The notes under the pieces: generated by a model | Seen by the model: only the letters and a program-made list of their open reading frames with translations | Told to the model about the DNA's origin: nothing | Databases searched by the model: none | Program-made: the position numbers and the translations under genes | Shown: in pieces, positions 1-6,729 of the stretch | Position numbering within the stretch: the first letter of the stretch is position 1 | Layout: each line of letters begins with the position of its first letter | NCBI GenBank assembly: GCA_016765685.1 | Contig: JAESPR010000058.1 | Coordinates: 49,440 to 113,439 of the forward strand | Direction: 5' to 3' | Source: Colwellia sp. | GTDB taxonomy: Bacteria > Pseudomonadota > Gammaproteobacteria > Enterobacterales > Alteromonadaceae | DNA length: 64,000 bases

Positions 1-1012
1 CCGCAGAAAATAAATCAGCGCGACTTCTGCCCATGGGATCATCACCACGATAACCATAACTGGCGGTAACGCCCCATTCGGGTTGGTATTTTTGTTCCGC
101 TAATTTTATTCCCGTTTTGGTGGCGGCAATTTTTTTATCAACGGCGATAACCGCGGGGTGTCGATTAAAATAGGGAATGAGTTCTTCGGCCTGTTGCCAG
201 TGTTGAGAAAAAATCAGATCAGATTTTAATAAATCAATCGTTGGCAAATTTTTCCCTAAGTTCATACCGTGTAGAGCCATACTATTAATAGTGATATTAT
301 TTTGAGCGGTAACATCGCCAGAATAGTCACTTATCCATTGTAATAACTGACCTTCTAAGTTATTTTTTTTCTGGCCTAAAAGATCTAAGCGTTCATCTAA
401 GCGGGTTAATTCTAATTGAGCGCGAACAAGATCTTGTTGCCTAGTTTTACCTATGGCTGAAGAATAACTTGCTTGGGCAACATCAGCGAGTTGCTCAAAC
501 AATGAACGGTCTTTTTCAATTAAGGCAATAGTTTGTTGAATACGAAACGCATCAAGCCATAATTGACCAACCGTTACCGCAACTTTTGCTTGTCGGTCTT
601 GGCGTTGAAAAGGATAAGCTTGGCTTGCTTTTAATAATTGTTCATTTTTTATCGCTAACGTGTCACCACGAGGAAACATTTGCGTTATGCCCACTTTAAA
701 TTGGGTCATGCCCTCTTGATTTAAGTCATAACCATCGATTGGTACATTCGCCATAGCAATAGATATCTTAGGGTCTGGCAAAGTATTTGCCACTTTACTC
801 ATTGACACAATAGCACTTTGCTTATAACGGTTTCCTGTTAACCAAGGATCGTTGGTTTGCGCTACCTTAATAGCCTTGGCAAACGTTAGTGCTGCTACAT
901 TTTTTACTGTCGACAGGGAATTGTTATCGGCATAAGCGGTAAAACAAGCCAACGATAAAAGACTTAACGCGCCTAATTTATGACGTTTAAACTGTTTCTT
1001 TAAGGTAAACAT
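1..1012 (-). CDS. TolC-family outer-membrane efflux protein (3' end outside the window)
   Basis: Reading the minus strand from ATG at 1012 gives an uninterrupted frame of about 337 codons that runs off the left edge, so the C-terminus is missing. The N-terminus has a signal peptide (basic start, then LGALSLLSLACFTAYA). It is followed by helical, Gln/Leu-rich sequence typical of TolC/CusC outer-membrane factors, with motifs such as LPDPKISIAMANVP and VGITQMFPRGD. The start overlaps the stop of the upstream DUF411 gene (TAATG), which implies translational coupling. TolC-family proteins form the outer-membrane channel of RND or ABC efflux systems. The metal-type neighbours suggest copper or silver export, but the RND pump and adaptor would lie outside the window. 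Confidence 0.85.
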   Translation of the reverse strand, partial: MFTLKKQFKRHKLGALSLLSLACFTAYADNNSLSTVKNVAALTFAKAIKVAQTNDPWLTGNRYKQSAIVSMSKVANTLPDPKISIAMANVPIDGYDLNQEGMTQFKVGITQMFPRGDTLAIKNEQLLKASQAYPFQRQDRQAKVAVTVGQLWLDAFRIQQTIALIEKDRSLFEQLADVAQASYSSAIGKTRQQDLVRAQLELTRLDERLDLLGQKKNNLEGQLLQWISDYSGDVTAQNNITINSMALHGMNLGKNLPTIDLLKSDLIFSQHWQQAEELIPYFNRHPAVIAVDKKIAATKTGIKLAEQKYQPEWGVTASYGYRGDDPMGRSRADLFSA

Positions 1013-1530
1013 TAAAACTGTTCCTTATAAGATTGAACGTTGGCATAAATCTCATAATTACCATCTGACGTTAATAATAATACTTTGTAAGGGTGAAACT
1101 TGTCACCCACTTCCATGCCGGGACTACCCAGTGGCATCGCGGGTACAGCTAAGCCGAGCACATTATCCGCATGTGTTTCTTGTAAAAACTGCTGAATAAA
1201 TTTTGCCGGTATATGGCCTTCAAAAATATAACCCTCTTTGGAAATAGCGGTATGACATGAGCGATAGCGAGGGGCAATGTTTTTTTCGTCTTTAATGGTG
1301 GATATGTCTTTTCGATCATGAATGTTAGATTGAAATCCATTTACCTCTAAGTGGTCTATCCATTTTGTGCAGCAGCCGCAGGTAGGGCTTTTATATACAT
1401 CCATGATCACCGCTTGAACTTTACTATTTTGAGGTTCAGCTTTTAGTGCTTCACTATCAGTACAACTGGCGATCAAAGCGATCGCAGTAAAGGTGGTAAC
1501 CACCTTTAAAATAAATTTAATTGCAAACAT
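1012..1530 (-). CDS. DUF411 metal-binding lipoprotein
   Basis: A 172-residue protein. Residues 1-22 form a lipoprotein signal with a lipobox ending IAS-C, so it is probably anchored in the periplasm. The mature part starts with the DUF411 signature YKSPTCGCCTKWIDHL, whose CxCC motif is a likely thiol metal site. Later come SCHTA and a Met-containing PAMPLGSPGME segment, both usual in this family. DUF411 proteins (CopG-like) occur next to copper resistance and CusCBA-type genes, and that is the context here: a TolC protein begins within its stop codon and a Met/Cys-rich protein lies upstream. Copper binding is inferred from family and context. Confidence 0.88.
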   Translation of the reverse strand: MFAIKFILKVVTTFTAIALIASCTDSEALKAEPQNSKVQAVIMDVYKSPTCGCCTKWIDHLEVNGFQSNIHDRKDISTIKDEKNIAPRYRSCHTAISKEGYIFEGHIPAKFIQQFLQETHADNVLGLAVPAMPLGSPGMEVGDKFHPYKVLLLTSDGNYEIYANVQSYKEQF

Positions 1531-1563
1531 AAGCCCTCCAAAGGGACATTAATTCATATTGTT

Positions 1564-1577
1564 AAGTTAGCTAACTT
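1564..1577. promoter_or_regulatory. Perfect 14-bp palindrome upstream of the DUF411-tolC pair
   Basis: AAGTTAGCTAACTT is a perfect inverted repeat 34 bp upstream of the DUF411 start codon. Its position and symmetry fit the operator of a dimeric regulator, for example a metal-responsive MerR or TetR-type protein. No regulator gene is visible nearby. It could also be a chance AT-rich palindrome. Confidence 0.3.
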
Positions 1578-1684
1578 TTTTAAAAATGCTGTTTAGCTTG
1601 CTTATGGCAACAAACAACGGAGATCTAAAAAGCTTAGAACAGATTTTCTAAATGAGTCAAATTTTGGACACATTTATGCTGGTT

Positions 1685-2092
1685 TTAACTTAATATTGGA
1701 GGTCTATAAAGAGAGGTTAACTGTTGGCTGTGCGCCGAATTGGAAACGAAAGTTATTTTAGATGATAAAACGACCGATAAATTACTGCTAACGTTTTTAG
1801 TCAGCGCAGCAATATTCGAACAACCACTAGTAGCGCAATCACATGAAGTGACACAGCAGTCTTCGATAGATTCTTCACTATGAGTGAGAGTTGAATTACT
1901 AGGAGTATTATGATCATGATAAGCTAGAGCGGCCATATCGTGTGATTGTTCTTGAGCAGAGCTATTTTCCATATCCATCATCCCTGACATGTTCATCACA
2001 TGGTAAGGCATAATAGTAGACGCTATGGTTTGACCAACAAAGATCAAACATAACAGTAATACCATCAATGTTTTAGGAAAATTTGAAAACAC
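1685..2092 (-). CDS. Small secreted Met/His/Cys-rich protein, probably copper-related
   Basis: 135 residues. The N-terminus (KTLMVLLLCLIFVGQTIAS) is a signal peptide or membrane segment. The mature part has a Met-rich patch (MPYHVMNMSGMMDME), a His-containing stretch and a Cys cluster (DCCVTSCDCATSGC). This composition fits a periplasmic metal-binding or metal-sensing protein of the CopL/DUF2946-like kind, but I cannot place it in a named family with certainty. It lies 154 bp upstream of the DUF411 gene on the same strand and may belong to the same copper-response unit. Confidence 0.65.
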   Translation of the reverse strand: MFSNFPKTLMVLLLCLIFVGQTIASTIMPYHVMNMSGMMDMENSSAQEQSHDMAALAYHDHNTPSNSTLTHSEESIEDCCVTSCDCATSGCSNIAALTKNVSSNLSVVLSSKITFVSNSAHSQQLTSLYRPPILS

Positions 2093-2192
2093 AAGCGCTC
2101 ACAATATTCTAATAATTACCGATCATTCTACCTAATGCAATATTGATAAGCAATTATAAAATTATTTATATAATACTCAGCTTAGTGGCTGT

Positions 2193-2342
2193 GTGATAAT
2201 TGAAGATGATTTGATCCGTGCTAAATTATTGCTAGGCAACAAGAATGCAAAATACTGGCCATTACCGACTCTAACGGCAATTGAATTAGGTGACTTAGCC
2301 GTAAATAATTTACAAAAACATGAAGAATTAATAGCCATTTAG
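2193..2342 (+). CDS. Short unrecognised ORF, possibly a gene remnant
   Basis: A 49-codon frame from GTG to TAG translates to a sequence beginning VIIEDDLIRAKLLLGN and ending LQKHEELIAI, with well-formed amphipathic helices and normal codon use. The frame stays open back to a stop at 2157 with no better start codon, and no clear ribosome binding site is seen. It may be the C-terminal remnant of a lost gene or a small unannotated protein. I do not recognise it. Confidence 0.25.
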   Translation: MIIEDDLIRAKLLLGNKNAKYWPLPTLTAIELGDLAVNNLQKHEELIAI

Positions 2343-2401
2343 ATGTGGCAACTTAGGACGTATAAAAACGCGTTCACATCGAAAAAGCAACCAAATAAAA
2401 C

Positions 2402-2431
2402 CAACAACAACAACAACAACAACAACAACAA
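2402..2431. repeat. Trinucleotide tract, ten copies of CAA
   Basis: Ten uninterrupted CAA units lie about 120 bp upstream of the symporter reading frame. Long pure trinucleotide tracts are unusual in bacterial intergenic DNA and can change copy number by slippage. It is not inside a recognised gene. Confidence 0.9.
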
Positions 2432-2549
2432 CCGTCTTCATGCACTGATACAACAAAGTGACAACTTATAAGGCACCAATCGTATATTAAAATAATGGTA
2501 GGTCTGTTTATGCTTTTCCTGCTAAGTTATTTACTATAATTTTAATAAT

Positions 2550-3959
2550 GTGACTCATATTATAATGTTAATTAATTTACAAAAGCGGACTGCTGCAATC
2601 AAATTTTTTTGGATTTTTATGCAGCTTGCATCCTCTGTTTATGCATTTCATACTAGCTTTGATGTTCTAGGATATATCTTACTTTTTGGCGCTCTTTATA
2701 TCGTCAATGAAGGCTTTGGCTTGACCTTATTTGCCAAAATATCTTTAGCCTTACTATTAGGTGTGCTAATTGCCCTGTCTGGTTTGTATGATGGCGCTGA
2801 TTTACAAGCGATACGCCCGGTTGGCAGTAAAATATTTATGAACTGCTTAACAATGGCATTAGTCCCTTTAGTTTTTTCTTCTATTGTAACTGGCGTTACC
2901 AATTTGAGCGATATTAACAAGCTACATAAAATAGGTATCAGAACTATTTCCTATTATATAATTACTACCGTTATCGCGATATCAATCGGTTTAACCATGG
3001 CTAATATATTTCAGCCGGGAAAAAATTTAGATGCAGACACTAGAGCTCAATTTGAGCAATCTTTCCAGGTATCCGCAGAGTCTAAAGTGGTCACTGCACA
3101 AGAAAATAAACAGTCTTTATTTGAAGGTTTACAAGCGATATTTCCAGAAAATATTTTTCATTCTATTAGTCAAGCTAAGCCTGATATGTTGCAGCTTATA
3201 TTTTTCGCCATAATCTGTGGCATTGCCCTTTTACAACTTGAATCGAAAATAGCAGCGCCAATAATTAACTTATTTGCCAGTATAACTCAAATGACTATCA
3301 AAATTGTTATGATGGTAATGCGTATTGCACCTTATGGTGTTTTTGCCTTGATAGCTTCTACCGTCGCCAGCACTGAAGGGGTGGGTTTGTTGTTAACACT
3401 CATTCCTTTTTCAATTATTGTCGTGGTTTCGTTATTAATTCATGCCCTTGGCACTAATAGTTTATCACTCATCTTGCTCTCCCATAAAAGCCCTAAGTGG
3501 TTTTTTTCAAGAATAAAAGAAGTGGCAATAACGGCATTTTCCACCTCATCTAGCGGTGCTACTATGCCGTTAACTCTTGAAGTAACAAGAGATAAGTTAA
3601 AGGTTAAAAAAGAAATTTCAGGCTTTGTGATCCCGTTGGGAGCAACTATCAATATGGATGGAACCGCTTTATTTCAAGGCGTAGCCGCGATATTTTTGGC
3701 TAATATATACAACATAGATTTAACCCTTGCCGATCAACTTACCGTTGTTGGCCTAGCTGTGATGGCTTCAATAGGCACCGCTGCCGTGCCTGGCGTTGGT
3801 ATTGTTATTTTGACCATGATCCTAGTTTCAATAGGAGTTCCTGCTGAAGGAATATTATTTATTCTACCGGTGAATAATCTATTAGATATGTGCCGCTCTA
3901 CCACTAATGTTGTTGGTGACATGACTTGCGCGGTGTATATTGATCAAAAAATCAAATAA
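2550..3959 (+). CDS. Dicarboxylate/amino acid:cation symporter (DAACS family)
   Basis: 469 residues from a GTG codon. The family core is intact: eight or so membrane segments, the serine-rich re-entrant loop AFSTSSSGATMPLTLE, then FVIPLGATINMDGTALFQGVAAIFLA, and a C-terminal half with NNLLDMCRSTTNVVGDM, whose Asp and Asn residues contact substrate in GltPh/GltP. It probably imports glutamate, aspartate or C4-dicarboxylates with Na+ or H+ across the inner membrane. The start is uncertain. The first 50 residues precede the usual first segment (LFAKISLALLLGVLIALSG), and there are internal ATG codons at 2565 and about 2619, none with a strong ribosome binding site. Confidence 0.88.
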   Translation: MTHIIMLINLQKRTAAIKFFWIFMQLASSVYAFHTSFDVLGYILLFGALYIVNEGFGLTLFAKISLALLLGVLIALSGLYDGADLQAIRPVGSKIFMNCLTMALVPLVFSSIVTGVTNLSDINKLHKIGIRTISYYIITTVIAISIGLTMANIFQPGKNLDADTRAQFEQSFQVSAESKVVTAQENKQSLFEGLQAIFPENIFHSISQAKPDMLQLIFFAIICGIALLQLESKIAAPIINLFASITQMTIKIVMMVMRIAPYGVFALIASTVASTEGVGLLLTLIPFSIIVVVSLLIHALGTNSLSLILLSHKSPKWFFSRIKEVAITAFSTSSSGATMPLTLEVTRDKLKVKKEISGFVIPLGATINMDGTALFQGVAAIFLANIYNIDLTLADQLTVVGLAVMASIGTAAVPGVGIVILTMILVSIGVPAEGILFILPVNNLLDMCRSTTNVVGDMTCAVYIDQKIK

Positions 3960-4058
3960 AACCATAACATACAATAATAATTGATTATTTTGTAGGTAGA
4001 TACGAGGTTAACGAGGCTCGACAAAAAATATCTTTTGTTGAGGCAAGAAACAATTTTA

Positions 4059-5438
4059 TCAGAAATTTCTTTCGGTAAAATCAGCCAGTGAGCTACGTTC
4101 AACTTCATCAAATATTAAAATAGAGCCTTTTTCATAATGCCTAAAAATATTCACTGCGGCACTAGCTCCAGAGCTAGCGGGTGTTACAAAGCGATCATCT
4201 ATTTGCGCTAAATTACCTAACACCACAGTCCGACAATTTCGACCGCCTCTTGATAACATGCCTTTCATTTGAGCACGGGTCATATTCTGGGCTTCATCAA
4301 TGATGAGTACCGCATCATCTATCGATCGTCCTCTAAAATAGGCCATTGAGGTAAATTCAATATTCGCTCTCTCAATAATATGTTCCACGGTTGCCCGCGT
4401 ACTTTTTTCATCTTCATCGCCATGCATTGAAATCAAAGCATCGGTGATTCCGGCTAATAGCGGCATCGATTTTTCAGTTAAATCACCCGGTAAAAAACCG
4501 GGGTCATCATCCATAAAATCTCGACTTCTCACCACCACAATTTTTTTGTACTGCTTTGTTTCTAATACTTGGTGTAAGGCAGCGGCTACGGCTAAAAACG
4601 TTTTACCTGAACCAGCAGGCCCCAAAATAACATTCAAGTCATAGCTGGCATCGGTAAGTTGACTTAACGCTACCGCTTGGCGTTGATTCTTAGGTAATAT
4701 TCCCCAAATTTTTTCATGCTTTCGTGGTAATAAACAGGTAAAAACATGTGTTTCAGTGATGTCAGTTATTCGCCCTATATGACCAACGTTATCGTACCAG
4801 TACATATTAACTTGCACTTCATCGCTAAATAACTCGCGATTAAAACGATAGGTTTCACCACTTAAGGCAAAATCATTTTCATCTGAGCAACGATCAAATA
4901 AATCGCCATCAAACGCTTGTATACCCGTATATAAAAGATCGATATCAGCAATTTGATGATCTACTAAAACATCTTCAGCATGCACGCCAATAGTACGAGC
5001 CTTCAAACGCATGTTGATATCACGACTAACAATAGTGACGTTTAGTTTTAGTTCTGTTTGTAGATGTAGAGCATAGTTTATGATGCGATTGTCCGCGTTA
5101 CTACCAATACTATGTCTTAACGCCTTGGCAAAATCGAGTTGAGTATCGATGCCGATGAATAACTTACCTCTTTTTGCGGTTTCTGTTGACGGTAACTCAA
5201 TGCCATCTTCCAATTCTTCTGCGCTATGACCATCAATAATATCTTCCAACATGCGAATAACAATACGTGCCTCAGCACTGACACTTTTTTCTCGACGTTC
5301 TTTTAAGTTATCTAATTCTTCAAGCACTGTTAAACAAATATAGATATCGTCTTGGTAAGCCAATAAACTTTTGGGATCATGAACTAAAGCAGAGGTATCT
5401 AATACCCTAGGATTAATATTTTCATTAACCTGTTTCAT
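4059..5438 (-). CDS. PIN-domain PhoH family ATPase (PhoH2-like)
   Basis: 459 residues with two domains. Residues about 10-155 are a PIN nuclease domain, with acidic residues in VLDTSALVHD and VSRD. Residues about 245-455 are a PhoH ATPase with Walker A GPAGSGKT at 273-280 and Walker B/DEAQ at 380-384. PhoH2-type proteins couple RNA unwinding to PIN RNase activity; the cellular role in gammaproteobacteria is poorly known. A GGAGG lies 7 nt before the ATG. The start overlaps the stop of a 51-residue upstream ORF (TAATG), which indicates coupled translation. Confidence 0.92.
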   Translation of the reverse strand: MKQVNENINPRVLDTSALVHDPKSLLAYQDDIYICLTVLEELDNLKERREKSVSAEARIVIRMLEDIIDGHSAEELEDGIELPSTETAKRGKLFIGIDTQLDFAKALRHSIGSNADNRIINYALHLQTELKLNVTIVSRDINMRLKARTIGVHAEDVLVDHQIADIDLLYTGIQAFDGDLFDRCSDENDFALSGETYRFNRELFSDEVQVNMYWYDNVGHIGRITDITETHVFTCLLPRKHEKIWGILPKNQRQAVALSQLTDASYDLNVILGPAGSGKTFLAVAAALHQVLETKQYKKIVVVRSRDFMDDDPGFLPGDLTEKSMPLLAGITDALISMHGDEDEKSTRATVEHIIERANIEFTSMAYFRGRSIDDAVLIIDEAQNMTRAQMKGMLSRGGRNCRTVVLGNLAQIDDRFVTPASSGASAAVNIFRHYEKGSILIFDEVERSSLADFTERNF

Positions 5439-5593
5439 TACGCCGCCTCCGCTATAACAACTTCGAAAGGCAATTTGATAGCAATAAAAAAAGACTTAAA
5501 CACTATTTTTGTTATGGCAAAAGTGCAGATTGTTTTTTCTGAGGTGGCAGGGATTACAATGATTTTTTCATAATTCATATTTTCTTCAGCCAT
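5438..5593 (-). CDS. 51-residue small protein coupled to the PhoH gene
   Basis: The frame starts at ATG 5593, preceded by GGAGG with 6-nt spacing, a stronger signal than the upstream in-frame alternative at 5626. The peptide begins MAEENMNYEKIIVIPATSEK and ends VVIAEAA. It has a hydrophobic middle (FKSFFIAIKLPF) and one Cys. Its TAA shares a base with the PhoH ATG. The strong ribosome binding site and exact coupling favour a real small gene or translated leader. No family is recognised. Confidence 0.5.
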   Translation of the reverse strand: MAEENMNYEKIIVIPATSEKTICTFAITKIVFKSFFIAIKLPFEVVIAEAA

Positions 5594-5770
5594 AAGCAAC
5601 CTCCGTGAGTTACTGACAAAAAACAAACATAAAAGAGCAAAGCAGATATTACTAAATTTACCTTCTAACAGTGGCAGCTAAATAAAAACTTATCAAGGCG
5701 ATTTTACAATTTCACCAAATCTTTTTTCTTTTACTATACTGTTATCAATAATAAATAATTATGTGATTTA

Positions 5771-6535
5771 ATGATTTTAAAAACGGTGCTATTTTTTTGT
5801 TTACTTTTCTCTTTATCTGCACAATCGATAGAGTGTAATGAACAACAAGCAAAAAAAATACTTTCCGATTATCAATGGTATACCGAAGATTACCCACCAT
5901 ACAATTATAGAAACAAACAAGAAAAATTAGTTGGGATTTTTCCTGACACCTTAAAGTTAATATATGAAGAACTTAATATTAACTTTAATGACGTAATAAC
6001 AGTGCCATGGGCAAGATTATTCTACACCCTCGAAACATCTTCAAAACATGCAGCGTTCAGCATGTTTGAAACACCCGAACGAGCTAAAAAATTTCAATTA
6101 ATATCATTACCTATCGTGACACAGGTATCTGTGATGATCTTAGCTGAAAACAAAAACATTTTGACGAAAAAACCTATTTCTGAGCTTACTTTTGCTGTTG
6201 TCCGTCAAGATATAGGTGAACATTTAATTACTAACATATTAAAGGCAACGAATAAGGTAGCAACAAACTCAGCAACCAGCATGATAAATATGCTAACTTA
6301 TCAAAGAGTTGAAGCGATAGCTTATTCTAGTCTGGTTGTTGATTTTCAATTAAATAGGCTTGGTATTACTGATAAAAAATTAATTTCTATCTATAATTTT
6401 CATGATAATTTCAAAACAGCCTTTATCTTTCACAAAAGTACTCCCGCTTGTGTCACCAAGTTATTCTCTAAAACCATTTTGTCTCTCGATGAAAAAGGAA
6501 AACTTACTAAGATATTTAAGCAATATCAGTACTAG
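5771..6535 (+). CDS. Periplasmic solute-binding protein, type 2 fold (SBP_bac_3-like)
   Basis: 254 residues with a clear Sec signal peptide (MILKTVLFFCLLFSLSAQSIEC). The mature protein begins with WYTEDYPPYNYRNKQEKLVGIFPDTLK, the usual opening of the extracellular solute-binding family 3 fold. It then shows PWARLFYTLE and the EAIAYSSLVVDF pattern of ligand-binding and hinge segments. In marine Alteromonadales such stand-alone proteins often lack an adjacent transporter, as here, so it could serve in transport or sensing. The ligand cannot be told from the sequence. Confidence 0.82.
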   Translation: MILKTVLFFCLLFSLSAQSIECNEQQAKKILSDYQWYTEDYPPYNYRNKQEKLVGIFPDTLKLIYEELNINFNDVITVPWARLFYTLETSSKHAAFSMFETPERAKKFQLISLPIVTQVSVMILAENKNILTKKPISELTFAVVRQDIGEHLITNILKATNKVATNSATSMINMLTYQRVEAIAYSSLVVDFQLNRLGITDKKLISIYNFHDNFKTAFIFHKSTPACVTKLFSKTILSLDEKGKLTKIFKQYQY

Positions 6536-6729
6536 TGCAAAATTATTGACTGATCTCATCTATTTTACTGAATTATTTAATGATCCTAACTATAATTAAG
6601 AGTAACATAGCGCCGCTTTTTCCCTGTTCAGTTGTATGCCTAAGCGACTTCAAAATGTTTGTTTCATTCGAAGTGGTTTGGGTATAGAGAGGGAATAATA
6701 AAATTTTTAATTCTCGGAGAGTTTAGTTT

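Larger units (their letters stand above)
2093..2549. other. 457-bp gap between the copper-type locus and the symporter
   Basis: The gap holds the short ORF at 2193-2342 and the (CAA)10 tract at 2402-2431. Otherwise it is AT-rich with no RNA gene or clear terminator. The end of the gap may contain the symporter promoter, but I see no convincing -35/-10 pair. Confidence 0.5.

Noticed and set aside
2402..2431. CAA tract as a coding repeat
   Set aside because: No reading frame with a start codon or ribosome binding site extends through it.
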